From Dyella sedimenti (GTDB taxonomy: Bacteria; Pseudomonadota; Gammaproteobacteria; Xanthomonadales; Rhodanobacteraceae): a DNA stretch of 64,000 nt. How positions within the stretch are numbered: the first letter of the stretch is position 1; each line of letters opens with the position of its first letter. Below the pieces are notes generated by a model, which had not been told where the DNA came from, searched no databases, and saw only the letters and a program-made list of their open reading frames with translations. Positions 1 through 10,075 of the stretch are shown here, in pieces. A program made the position numbers and the translations under genes. The stretch is from the NCBI RefSeq assembly GCF_022760995.1, contig NZ_JAKWJO010000009.1, forward strand, positions 1 through 64,000. The letters are read 5' to 3'.

Positions 1-82
1 CGGGCCATGCTGCAATTTTGCCACCCGCGAACCAGCCTTCAACCCGGTTTTGTTAGCGGCTCTAAGTGGTGGCGTCTCAGTT

Positions 83-110
83 CGTCATCCCGGTGCAGGC
101 CGGGATGACG
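83..110. repeat. 11-bp inverted repeat after kdpB
   Basis: A perfect 11-bp stem (CGTCATCCCGG and its complement) closes a 6-nt loop, starting 8 bp past the kdpB stop codon. It resembles the short palindromic intergenic repeats scattered through many proteobacterial genomes. It could fold in the kdp transcript and stabilise its 3' end or weaken read-through. No T-tract follows in the leftward direction, so it is not a canonical Rho-independent terminator. Confidence 0.6.
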
Positions 111-117
111 GGAGAGA

Positions 118-2199
<2,082 letters not shown>

Positions 2200-2213
2200 G
2201 GATCGGCGTCCTA

Positions 2214-3992
2214 TCAGCGGACCGACATCAGGAATTCGGCGATCGGCCCCAGCGCCAGCGCCGGCAGGAAGGTCAGCGCGCCGACCACGATCACCACGCA
2301 GGCCAGCAAGGTGACGAACAAGGGCGTATGGGTGGGCAGCGTGCCCGCCGAGGGCGGCACGTGGCGCTTGGCGGCCAGCGAGCCGGCCATGGCCAGCATG
2401 GCGATCGCCAGCAGGAAGCGCGAGAAGTACATGCACACGCCCAGCAGCACGTTCCAGAACGGCGTGTTCGCCGAGAGCCCGCCGAAGGCGCTGCCGTTGT
2501 TGTTGGAGGCGGACGAGACGGCGTAGAGGATCTCGCTGAAACCATGCGCGCCCGGGTTGCCCACGGCGGCGGCGCCGGCCGGCGTCATCACCGCGATGGC
2601 CGTGCAGGTCACCACCAGCGCGCACGGCACCAGCACGGCCAGGCTGGCCATCTTCATCTCGTGCGCCTCGATCTTCTTGCCGAGGTACTCGGGCGTGCGG
2701 CCCACCATCAGGCCGGCGATGAATACCGCCACCACCGCGAAGGCGAGCATGCCGTACAGGCCCGAGCCGACGCCGCCGAAGATCACCTCGCCCAGCTGCA
2801 TCAGCCACATCGGCACCAGGCCGCCCAGTGGCGTCATCGAATCGTGCATGCCGTTCACCGCGCCGCAGGAGGCAGCGGTGGTGATGGTGGCGAACAGGCC
2901 GCTGGCGGCGATGCCGAAGCGCGTTTCCTTGCCTTCCATGTTGCCGCCGGCCTGCAGCGCGGACGCCTGCTGGTCCACGGCCAGCCCGTGCAGCGCCGGG
3001 TTGCCGGCCTGCTCGGCGGCGATGGCGCCGACCGCGAGCGGAACGAAGATCAGCAGCATCGTGGCGAGGATCGCCCAGCCTTGGCGGCGGTCCCCCACCA
3101 TGCGGCCGAACGTGACGCAAAGTCCCCCGGGAATCAGGAAAATCGCCAGCATCTCGATGAAATTGCTGAATGGCGTCGGGTTCTCGTACGGGTGCGCCGA
3201 ATTGGCGTTGAAGAAGCCGCCACCGTTGGTGCCCAGCTGCTTGATCGCGACCTGCGACGCGGCCGGCCCCATCGGCAGGGTCTGCGTGGCCACCGGCGTT
3301 TCCCGGGTCACGCCCTTGCCCAATGCATCCGTCACCGTTTCCACCGCCATCGTGTGCTGCACCAGCGGCACGTCCACGTACGGCTTGAAGTTCTGCACCA
3401 CGCCCTGCGAGGCCAGCAGCAGCGCGATCACCAGCGAGAACGGCAACAAGACGTAGAGCGTGCTGCGCGTCATGTCGACCCAGAAGTTGCCGATGCTGTC
3501 GGCGCTGCGGCGCGTGAAGCCGCGCACCACCGCCAGCAGCACGGCGATGCCGGTGGCCGCGGAGAGGAAGTTCTGCACCGCCAGGCCCGCCATCTGGGTC
3601 AGGTAGCTCATGGTGCTTTCGCCGCCATAGGCCTGCCAGTTGGTGTTGGAGATGAAGCTGATGGCGGTGTTCATCGCCAGGTCCGGCGCCAGCGCGCCGA
3701 AGTGCTGCGGATTGAGCGGCAGCCACTGCTGCACGCGCTCGAGCAGGTACACCGCCAGCAGGCCCGCCAGGTTGAACACCAGCATGGCGACGGCATAGCG
3801 GCGCCAGCCCATCGGTTGATCGGCATCGATACCCGCGAGACGGTAGAGCACGCGCTCCACCCGGCCGCCGGCACGCAGCAGCCCGTTCGGCGTGTCGGCG
3901 AAGGCCAGCGCCATGTAGCCGCCGACCGGCTTGACCAGCGCCAGCAGCACGGCCAGGAAGAGCACGACCTGGAGGATGTCGAAGGTAGTCAT
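2214..3992 (-). CDS. kdpA: KdpA, potassium-binding and translocating subunit
   Basis: This is the channel-like subunit of the Kdp pump that selects and passes K+. The 592-residue product begins MTTFDILQVV and is strongly hydrophobic throughout, with about ten membrane segments. Glycine-rich selectivity-filter loops are visible, including TNGGGFFNANSAHPYENP and ASNNNGSAFGG. The ATG at 3992 overlaps the kdpF stop codon by 4 nt (ATGA), indicating translational coupling. The frame stays open upstream, but the family N-terminus and the coupling fix this start. kdpB follows 14 nt after its stop. Confidence 0.97.
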   Translation of the reverse strand: MTTFDILQVVLFLAVLLALVKPVGGYMALAFADTPNGLLRAGGRVERVLYRLAGIDADQPMGWRRYAVAMLVFNLAGLLAVYLLERVQQWLPLNPQHFGALAPDLAMNTAISFISNTNWQAYGGESTMSYLTQMAGLAVQNFLSAATGIAVLLAVVRGFTRRSADSIGNFWVDMTRSTLYVLLPFSLVIALLLASQGVVQNFKPYVDVPLVQHTMAVETVTDALGKGVTRETPVATQTLPMGPAASQVAIKQLGTNGGGFFNANSAHPYENPTPFSNFIEMLAIFLIPGGLCVTFGRMVGDRRQGWAILATMLLIFVPLAVGAIAAEQAGNPALHGLAVDQQASALQAGGNMEGKETRFGIAASGLFATITTAASCGAVNGMHDSMTPLGGLVPMWLMQLGEVIFGGVGSGLYGMLAFAVVAVFIAGLMVGRTPEYLGKKIEAHEMKMASLAVLVPCALVVTCTAIAVMTPAGAAAVGNPGAHGFSEILYAVSSASNNNGSAFGGLSANTPFWNVLLGVCMYFSRFLLAIAMLAMAGSLAAKRHVPPSAGTLPTHTPLFVTLLACVVIVVGALTFLPALALGPIAEFLMSVR

Positions 3993-4081
3993 TCGAACCA
4001 CTCCGGCTTGAGCAGGGCCACGCACAGGTAGCCCGTCAGGGCCACCGCGATGACGGCGGCCACGGCATAGATGACGTTCAT
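3989..4081 (-). CDS. kdpF: KdpF, small stabilising subunit of the Kdp pump
   Basis: This 30-residue peptide, MNVIYAVAAVIAVALTGYLC followed by VALLKPEWFE, forms one transmembrane helix with a short charged tail. In Escherichia coli KdpF (29 residues) packs against KdpA and stabilises the complex. Its size, single helix, ending in K-P-E-W-F-E and 4-nt overlap with kdpA identify it. Confidence 0.9.
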   Translation of the reverse strand: MNVIYAVAAVIAVALTGYLCVALLKPEWFE

Positions 4082-4139
4082 GGGTTGAACTCCCGCAGGG
4101 AAAACGCAAACCGGGGCAAGGCCGCCGGCGCGGCGACGG

Positions 4140-4232
4140 TCAGGGGCGCCGGCCCAGCCGGTCGCAGATCAGCAGGAAGCCGATCGATGCCGCGAACAGC
4201 ACCAGTGAAAACAGGAGATAGACGACGTCCAT
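4140..4232 (-). CDS. 30-residue single-helix membrane peptide upstream of kdpF
   Basis: An ATG at 4232 opens a frame for a 30-residue peptide, MDVVYLLFSLVLFAASIGFL then LICDRLGRRP, which is one transmembrane helix with a basic C-terminal tail. It lies 58 nt upstream of kdpF on the same strand and would be first in the kdp transcript. A second KdpF-like peptide or a regulatory leader peptide are both possible. Support is its composition (one clean hydrophobic helix), its position and its codon use; there is no strong Shine-Dalgarno sequence. I do not recognise a named family. Confidence 0.6.
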   Translation of the reverse strand: MDVVYLLFSLVLFAASIGFLLICDRLGRRP

Positions 4233-4292
4233 GGGGAACCGGCTCACCGTGTTATGCAACGGTGCGCATTGTCGGAACCGGCGCATAAGAAA

Positions 4293-4314
4293 GGGGTAGC
4301 GAAACCGCTACCCC
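4293..4314 (-). terminator. Hairpin followed by a T-rich stretch, probable terminator
   Basis: GGGGTAGCG and CGCTACCCC form a perfect 9-bp stem around a 4-nt loop. Read leftward it is followed by TTTCTTAT, as in a Rho-independent terminator. It lies downstream of the DedA-rhodanese gene in that gene's direction and upstream of the kdp genes, so it would insulate the two units. It is now more than 300 bp from the DedA stop because two repeat elements lie between. The T-tract is imperfect. Confidence 0.5.
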
Positions 4315-4351
4315 GCGTATAAACCCCGTAAAATTTTGTCGCCCGCCCTGG

Positions 4352-4430
4352 AGGAGCGCACCCCGTGCGCGACCGCAGAGCCACGTCGTTGCCGCCAGGC
4401 AGGCTTGTCGCGCAAAGGGTGCGCTCCCAC
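4352..4430. repeat. REP-like inverted pair, GGAGCGCACC family (copy 1)
   Basis: Two facing copies of a unit close to GGAGCGCACCCTGTGCGCGA bound about 80 bp. The right-hand copy, read on the + strand, is TCGCGCAAAGGGTGCGCTCC. Each arm is itself nearly palindromic. The same paired unit recurs at 23184-23367 and 57848-57932, always between genes, which defines a dispersed family in this genome. Confidence 0.8.
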
Positions 4431-4443
4431 AAAAAAGCTCTCA

Positions 4444-4625
4444 GAGCCTGTTCAACATCTCGGTGTTATCCCAGCGTCCTCCCCCCACTGCACGCAGGGG
4501 GAAGAGTCAAAACATGCGCGCTCTGGCCCTCTCCCCTGCTCGTCCCGAGAAGGGACTCCCTACGGTCGCAGGGGAGGGTTGGGGAGGGGGTACTCTGTGG
4601 CCACACCGAGATGTTGAACAGGCTC
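4444..4625. mobile_element. MITE-like element with 23-bp perfect terminal inverted repeats
   Basis: Perfect 23-bp inverted repeats lie at 4444-4466 (beginning GAGCCTGTTCAACATC) and 4603-4625. They bound a 182-bp GC-rich segment that encodes nothing and can fold internally (runs of CTCTCCCC and GGGGAGGG). The trinucleotide TCA sits directly outside both ends (4441-4443 and 4626-4628), as expected of a target-site duplication. The right-hand TCA is the stop codon of the adjacent leftward gene. No transposase is present, so mobilisation would have to be in trans. The alternative is a large static intergenic hairpin. Confidence 0.6.
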
Positions 4626-5600
4626 TCAGGCCGCGGTCGAAATCGCGATGTCTTCCGCCAGCGGCAACCGATTAAGCGGGAAGCCCGCCGCATCCCACGC
4701 ATCCAGGCCGCCCAGCAGCGGGCGCACGCGCTTGTAGCCCAGCGCCATCAGCGCCTTGGCTACCAGCGCCGCCGAGGCCTCGTTGGGGCAGTTGCAATAG
4801 ATCACCAGCTCCGCGTCGAGCGGCACCTCCCTGGCGATGCGGTCCACGCTGTTGACGTCGGCCAGCAGCGCGCCGGGAATCACCCGCGTATCGACCGTGC
4901 GCGCCGCTTCCGAACGCACGTCGACGATGGCCAGGGTGCGGCCGCCCTGCGTCATGGCCTGGTTGAGCTCGTCCACCGTGATGCGTGCCATGCGCAGGGT
5001 GCGCAGCAGGCGATGGCGCTGCCACCACTTGGCGATGATGTAGAGCGCCAGCAGGCAGCCCAGCGACATCAGCGCCACGCTGCCCGCATTGGCCAGCGTA
5101 TCGAGCACATGGTCGATTTGGCTGGCGAAGGCATAGCCCAGGCTCACCGCCACGCCCGCCCACAACAGCGAGCCGGCGCCGTCGAACAGCGCGAACGTCG
5201 TCGCCCGCAGGCCCATCGCCCCCACCAGGGGCGGCGCCACGGTGGACAGGCCCGGCACAAACTTGGCCAGCAGCAGCATGCCGCCGCGCCAGCGTTGGAA
5301 GCGCAGCTCGGACTGCTTCACGCAGGAATCGGGCGAGAGCGAGATGCGGCAGAGGGTGCGCATCACCCCGCCGCCGAAATGGCGGCCGGCCGCGTACCAG
5401 GCGAAGTCGGCCAGCAGGCAGGCCAGCACCGCCACGACGAGCACGCCGGCCAGCGGCAGCCGGTCGGCCGCCGCCAGGGCGCCGGCCACGACCATGGTCG
5501 GCACCGCCGGCACGGGCGCGCCGGCCTGCTCGACCAGCACGTTCAGGAAAACCAGCAACAGGCCGTACTGCGCGATCAGTTCGATGATGTGGTGCGCCAT
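4626..5600 (-). CDS. DedA-family membrane protein fused to a C-terminal rhodanese domain
   Basis: The N-terminal 200 or so residues are a DedA/SNARE-associated (VTT) membrane domain, with several helices and the conserved GRHFGG and KFVPGLSTVAPPLVG segments. DedA proteins are implicated in undecaprenyl-phosphate recycling and membrane homeostasis. After the last helix a rhodanese domain follows, with IVDVRSEAAR and an active-site loop IYCNCPNEASA whose first Cys is the likely nucleophile. The start at 5600 (MAHHIIELIAQYG) is chosen over one 11 codons upstream because GAGG lies about 6 nt before it and it matches the family N-terminus. The stop codon abuts the MITE-like element. The substrate of the fused sulfurtransferase is unknown. 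Confidence 0.88.
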   Translation of the reverse strand: MAHHIIELIAQYGLLLVFLNVLVEQAGAPVPAVPTMVVAGALAAADRLPLAGVLVVAVLACLLADFAWYAAGRHFGGGVMRTLCRISLSPDSCVKQSELRFQRWRGGMLLLAKFVPGLSTVAPPLVGAMGLRATTFALFDGAGSLLWAGVAVSLGYAFASQIDHVLDTLANAGSVALMSLGCLLALYIIAKWWQRHRLLRTLRMARITVDELNQAMTQGGRTLAIVDVRSEAARTVDTRVIPGALLADVNSVDRIAREVPLDAELVIYCNCPNEASAALVAKALMALGYKRVRPLLGGLDAWDAAGFPLNRLPLAEDIAISTAA

Positions 5601-5643
5601 GGGAACCTCGGCCGGCGAAGCCAGGCAGGCCACAGATCATTGG

Positions 5644-5685
5644 GGCGGGCGGCCCCGAATGCAATCGATTTCGGAGCCGCCCGCC
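5644..5685 (-). terminator. Strong stem-loop after ggt
   Basis: GGCGGGCGGC (5644-5653) pairs perfectly with GCCGCCCGCC (5676-5685). An inner CCGAA/TTCGG pairing extends the structure. It begins 7 bp past the ggt stop. No T-tract follows leftward, so it may be a 3'-end stabiliser rather than an intrinsic terminator. Confidence 0.4.
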
Positions 5686-5692
5686 GGGCCCG

Positions 5693-7483
5693 TCAGTAGC
5701 CCACCACCTCGCCGTCCTTGCGCATCTCGGTGGCGCCCCAGTACACGTGCTGCCGGGGATCGAACAGGATGGCCTCGTAGCCGCCGAAGTTGCCGGTGCC
5801 CGGCACGACCTTGTAGCCGCGGCGCACCAGTTCCTCCTTCACCTTGGGGTCGAAGCCCGATTCCATCTCGACCGTGCCGATGCCCTGCGACGGCTCGCCG
5901 GTCGGCTCGGCGTTGCCGAAGTGGCGCCAGCGCGCGGCGTCACCGGCGTCCTGCACGTTCATGCCGAAGTCGATGATGTTGGTGAGCACCTGGATGTGGG
6001 CCTGGGGCTGCATGTCGCCGCCCATCACGCCGAAGGCCAGGAACGGTTCGCCGTCCTTCATCGCGAAGCCCGGGATGATGGTGTGGAACGGCCGCTTGCC
6101 CGGCGCGTAGACGTTCGCCGCCTTCGGGTCGAGCGAATACAGCTCGCCGCGGTCCTGGAACATGAAGCCCAGCCCGTCGGCCACCAGGCCCGAGCCCATG
6201 CCGCGGTAGTTGGACTGGATGATGGAGACCATCATGCCGTCCTTGTCGGCGGTGGTGAAATACGTGGTGTCGCCATCGAACAGCCGTGGGTCGCCCGGGC
6301 CGATGGCCGGGTTGGCATGGTCGAGGTGAATGTCCTTGCGGCGCTGCTCGGCGTAGCCCTCGGAGATCAGCCCCTTCATCGGCACGTGCACGAAGCGCGG
6401 GTCGGCATAGTACTTGGCCAGGTCCTCATAGGCCAGCCGCTTGGCTTCCAGCATCGCGGTGATGGCGTCGGCGCTGCCCACGCCCATCTTGCGCAGGTCG
6501 AAGCCCTTGAGGATCTGCAGCATTTCCAGCGCCGCGAAGCCCTGCCCGTTGGGCGGCAGCTCGTAGATGTCGTAGCCGCGGTAGTTGACCGACTGCGGGG
6601 TCACCCATTCACCGTGGTAGCCGGCGAAATCCTCGTAGCGCAGGTCGCCGCCGATGCGCTTGAAATAGGCGTCCATGGTGTGCGCGATGGCGCCCTTGTA
6701 GAACGCATCGCGGCCGCCCTCGGCGATCAGGGTCAGCGTGCGGGCCAGGTCCGGGTTGCGGAACACCTCGCCCTCGGCGGGTGTATGGCCGTCGATCAGG
6801 TAGGTGTGGCGCGCGTTGTCCAGTTCCTCGATCAGGCCGTGATGGCGCTCGAACGCGGCGAAGTTGCCCTTCCAGTACTTGGCCACCAGTTGGGTGATCG
6901 GGAATCCGTCCTTGGCATAGGCGATGGCGGGCGCCAGGTCGTCGGCGATGGGCAGCTTGCCGAACTTCTCGTGCAGCGCGAACCAGGCGTCCACCGTGCC
7001 CGGCACCGTGACCGGCAGCGAACCCAGGGCCGGGATGTAGTTCTCCGCAGGCATCCCGGCCTTGGCGTAGGCGGCCTTCACCTCCGCCCGCATCTTCGCC
7101 AGGTCGCGACCCTTGGCCGACGGGCCCGAGCCGTTGTAGCCGTAGAGCTGGTGCGTCTTGGGGTCCCACACGATGACGAAGCAGTCACCGCCGATGCCGT
7201 TGAGCACCGGCTCCATCAGGCCCAGCGCCGCGTTGGCGGCGATGGCGGCGTCCACCGCGCTGCCACCCTTCTTCAAGATGTCCACCGCCACCTGCGAGGC
7301 CAGCGGCTGTTCGGTGGCGGCCATGCCGTGCTGCGCGATCACAGGCGATCGCGAGGCCCAGGCCTGGCCGGAATAGCGGTCGCCGCGGCCGATGTCATCG
7401 GCGGCGGCGTGGCCAGCGAGCGCGCTGGCGAGCGCGGCCGCCAGCGCGAGGCGGCAGCAGCGCGTAAAGCGAATGGGGATCAT
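5693..7483 (-). CDS. ggt: Gamma-glutamyltransferase (gamma-glutamyltranspeptidase)
   Basis: This periplasmic enzyme cleaves the gamma-glutamyl bond of glutathione and transfers or hydrolyses the glutamyl group. The 596-residue product starts MIPIRFTRCCRLALAAALAS and has an Ala-rich signal peptide ending near GHAAADD. The proenzyme self-cleaves before a threonine; DGDTTYFTTADKDG near residue 400 supplies that nucleophile. The large-subunit motif NGIGGDCFVIV and the small-subunit GFGVMGGDMQPQ-type segment are present. The start at 7483 is preferred over one 32 codons upstream because the signal peptide begins there. The gene stands alone on the strand. Confidence 0.95.
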   Translation of the reverse strand: MIPIRFTRCCRLALAAALASALAGHAAADDIGRGDRYSGQAWASRSPVIAQHGMAATEQPLASQVAVDILKKGGSAVDAAIAANAALGLMEPVLNGIGGDCFVIVWDPKTHQLYGYNGSGPSAKGRDLAKMRAEVKAAYAKAGMPAENYIPALGSLPVTVPGTVDAWFALHEKFGKLPIADDLAPAIAYAKDGFPITQLVAKYWKGNFAAFERHHGLIEELDNARHTYLIDGHTPAEGEVFRNPDLARTLTLIAEGGRDAFYKGAIAHTMDAYFKRIGGDLRYEDFAGYHGEWVTPQSVNYRGYDIYELPPNGQGFAALEMLQILKGFDLRKMGVGSADAITAMLEAKRLAYEDLAKYYADPRFVHVPMKGLISEGYAEQRRKDIHLDHANPAIGPGDPRLFDGDTTYFTTADKDGMMVSIIQSNYRGMGSGLVADGLGFMFQDRGELYSLDPKAANVYAPGKRPFHTIIPGFAMKDGEPFLAFGVMGGDMQPQAHIQVLTNIIDFGMNVQDAGDAARWRHFGNAEPTGEPSQGIGTVEMESGFDPKVKEELVRRGYKVVPGTGNFGGYEAILFDPRQHVYWGATEMRKDGEVVGY

Positions 7484-7646
7484 GGAAACACTCTCTTTCA
7501 GGGTCGGTAGGTAGCGCGGCCCCCTCGACGGCCGCCCCGCGATGGACAGCGGCAGGCTGTCCCAACCACCCTGATACACCCATCGGGAACCGTCACGCCA
7601 GCGTCATCGCCAGCATGCGCTCGCGCATGGAAGTGCCGATGGCACG

Positions 7647-8870
7647 TCAGGCGCCCCGCGCGGCTCCCGCCACGGCATCGGCATCCATGGAGGCGTCCCC
7701 GGCGATGCGCCGCCGGCCGGCCAGCACCAGCGGCAGCCATACCAGCGTCAGCGCCGCCGCGCACAGGAACACGCCCTCGGTGCCCAGCCGCCCCAGCGCG
7801 ATGCCGCCCACCGCCCCGCCCACGAAGGCGCCCAGGAACTGGCTGGTGGAATAGGCGCCCATGGCCGCGCCGCGCAGGCTGGCGGGCGCCAGCCGCGATA
7901 CCAGGCTGGGCAGTGCCGCCTCCAGCAGGTTGAAGGCGGAGAAGAACACCGCCGCGGTCACACCCAGCAGCGCCAGATGGTCGCCCGACAGGCCGAAGCC
8001 CAGCAGCCCCAGCCCGGTCGCCACCACGCAGATCGCCACGATGCGCAGGCTCTGCGCCACCTCGCGCATGCGGTGCAGGCAGGCGCCCATCACGAAGGCG
8101 GCGATCACCATCACCGGCAGGTACAGTTCCCAATGCCGGTTCACCGGCAGGTGCAGCCGGTCGGCCAGCAGCAGCGGCAATCCCACGAAGCTCGCCGTGA
8201 GCAGCATGTGCAGGAAGAACACCGAGCCGTTGAGCACCAGCATGCGCCCGTCGCGCAGCATGGCCAGCACGCTGCCCAGCGCGGCCGCGGCCGGCGCCTT
8301 CCGCCGCGCCGGCGCCGGCACGATCAGCCACAGCAGCATTAGCGCGGCCAGGGCCAGGATCGAGGTGGCGGCGAACAGGCCGGACAAGCCGTCGATGGCT
8401 TCCAGCGGCGGCCCCAGGATCAACGCCAGCAGGAAGGCCACGCCGATGGAGACGCCGATGATGCCCATCACCTTGCCCCGGTTCTCCTCGCTGGTGAGGT
8501 CGGCGGCCAGGGCCGTGCCCGCGCCGGCGACCGCGCCCATGCCCTGCAGCGCACGGCCGACCACGATGCCCAGCAGGCTGTGCGAGCACGCCGCCACCAG
8601 GCCGCCCGCCGCGAACACCAGCAGGCCCAGGGTGATGGCCGGCTTGCGCCCGATACGGTCGGACAACAGGCCCAGCGGGATCTGCAGCAGCACCTGCCCC
8701 AGCCCGTACACGCCCAGCGCCAGCCCGATCAGCAGCGGGGTCGCGTCCGGCATGTGCTGCGCGTAGAGCGAGAACACCGGCATGATCAGGAACAAGCCGA
8801 ACAGCCGCAGGCTGATCACGCAGGCGAGCGTCAAGGCGCTGCGCCGCTCGAGCGAGGAGAGTTTGCTCAC
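7647..8870 (-). CDS. Major facilitator superfamily transporter
   Basis: This 407-residue protein has twelve predicted membrane helices. The MFS signature GLLSDRIGRKP lies in the loop between helices 2 and 3, and the N-terminus (SLRLFGLFLIMPVFSLYA) resembles YajR-type drug/H+ antiporters. The C-terminal YAM domain of E. coli YajR is absent. It starts at a GTG (8870) shortly before the divergent ispB promoter region. The substrate cannot be told from the sequence. Confidence 0.85.
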   Translation of the reverse strand: MSKLSSLERRSALTLACVISLRLFGLFLIMPVFSLYAQHMPDATPLLIGLALGVYGLGQVLLQIPLGLLSDRIGRKPAITLGLLVFAAGGLVAACSHSLLGIVVGRALQGMGAVAGAGTALAADLTSEENRGKVMGIIGVSIGVAFLLALILGPPLEAIDGLSGLFAATSILALAALMLLWLIVPAPARRKAPAAAALGSVLAMLRDGRMLVLNGSVFFLHMLLTASFVGLPLLLADRLHLPVNRHWELYLPVMVIAAFVMGACLHRMREVAQSLRIVAICVVATGLGLLGFGLSGDHLALLGVTAAVFFSAFNLLEAALPSLVSRLAPASLRGAAMGAYSTSQFLGAFVGGAVGGIALGRLGTEGVFLCAAALTLVWLPLVLAGRRRIAGDASMDADAVAGAARGA

Positions 8871-8970
8871 GGGAGGGATCTATAGGCTCGGACTGGCCCG
8901 ATTATACGTTTCACCCCACAAAACCAACCGTGGTGCCATGTCGCGGCGGATTCTTGCGCCCATCTCTCTC

Positions 8971-8976
8971 TATAAT
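8971..8976 (+). promoter_or_regulatory. Consensus -10 hexamer upstream of ispB
   Basis: A perfect TATAAT lies 27 bp before the ispB ATG. The expected -35 position is poor (GGATTC with 17-bp spacing), so only the -10 is convincing. The intergenic space between the MFS gene and ispB is 133 bp. Confidence 0.5.
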
Positions 8977-9003
8977 CCCCCGATACGCCGCCCCGATGCC
9001 CCC

Positions 9004-10005
9004 ATGACCACGACCCACGCCGACACCCGCCGCACCGCCGACTTCGCCGCCGTCAAGCAGCTCGCCGCCGGTGACATGCAGCGCGTCGACGCCCTGATCC
9101 GGGCGCGGCTGTCCTCCAACGTGGTGCTGATCAACCAGATCGCCGATCACATCATCGCCGGCGGCGGCAAGCGCCTGCGCCCGATGCTGCACGTGCTGGC
9201 GGCGAACGCGGCCGGCTACCGCGGCGAGCACCACATCAAGCTGGCGGCGGTGATCGAGTTCATCCACACCTCCACCCTGCTGCACGACGACGTGGTGGAC
9301 GAGTCGGACCTGCGCCGCGGCCGCAAGACCGCCAACGCGCTGTGGGGCAACGCCGCCAGCGTGCTGGTGGGCGATTTCCTCTACTCGCGCTCGTTCCAGA
9401 TGATGGTCGAGGTGGACGACATGCGCATCATGCGCATCCTGGCCGACACCACCAACACCATCGCCGAGGGCGAGGTGCTGCAGCTGCTCAACATCGGCAA
9501 CGCCGACGTGGACGAGGCCGCCTACCTGGCGGTGATCGAGCGCAAGACCGCCGTGCTGTTCGCCGCCGCCACCGAGCTGGGCGGCCTGCTCGGCGGCCTG
9601 CCTGCCGAGCACGTCGCCGCGCTGCGCCGCTACGGCATGGAGCTGGGCTACGCCTTCCAGATCGCCGACGACCTGCTGGACTACGTCAGCGATGCCGGCA
9701 CCCTGGGCAAGAACATCGGCGACGACCTCGCCGAGGGCAAGCCGACCCTGCCACTGATCTATGCGCTGCAGAAGGTGGGCGAGGAACAGCGCCTGTCGCT
9801 GCGCCACGCCATCGAGCATGGCGGACTGGATTCGCTGGACCATATCGTCACCGCCATCCGCGACTCCGGCGCGCTGGAACGCACCCACGAGCGCGCCGTG
9901 CGCCACGCCAGCGCCGCCCGCGACGCCCTGCGCGTGCTGGCGGATTCGCCTTGGCGCGAGGCGATGGAGACGCTGGCGGATTATTCAGTGCAAAGGACGT
10001 TTTGA
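9004..10005 (+). CDS. ispB: Octaprenyl diphosphate synthase
   Basis: This trans-polyprenyl synthase elongates farnesyl diphosphate to the side chain of ubiquinone. The 333-residue product has GGGKRLRPML, the first Asp-rich motif in LLHDDVVDESDLRRG and the second in QIADDLLDY. The ATG at 9004 gives MTTTHADTRRTADF; the frame is open 74 codons further but that part crosses the divergent MFS gene. Ubiquinone ring hydroxylases (ubiH, ubiI-like) lie 2 kb downstream on the other strand. Confidence 0.95.
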   Translation: MTTTHADTRRTADFAAVKQLAAGDMQRVDALIRARLSSNVVLINQIADHIIAGGGKRLRPMLHVLAANAAGYRGEHHIKLAAVIEFIHTSTLLHDDVVDESDLRRGRKTANALWGNAASVLVGDFLYSRSFQMMVEVDDMRIMRILADTTNTIAEGEVLQLLNIGNADVDEAAYLAVIERKTAVLFAAATELGGLLGGLPAEHVAALRRYGMELGYAFQIADDLLDYVSDAGTLGKNIGDDLAEGKPTLPLIYALQKVGEEQRLSLRHAIEHGGLDSLDHIVTAIRDSGALERTHERAVRHASAARDALRVLADSPWREAMETLADYSVQRTF

Positions 10006-10075
10006 GAGCGGGGGTGGGAGATGGTTACCTCAGGTGGCAGGTTTTTGCGTCCCCGCCACCCAGCCCCCAGCCTCC

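Noticed and set aside
2220..3726. Open frame joining kdpB to a long upstream extension through kdpA
   Set aside because: The extension is an out-of-frame reading of kdpA; its residues are Gly/Arg/His-rich noise, and kdpB has a normal ATG and N-terminus at 2199.
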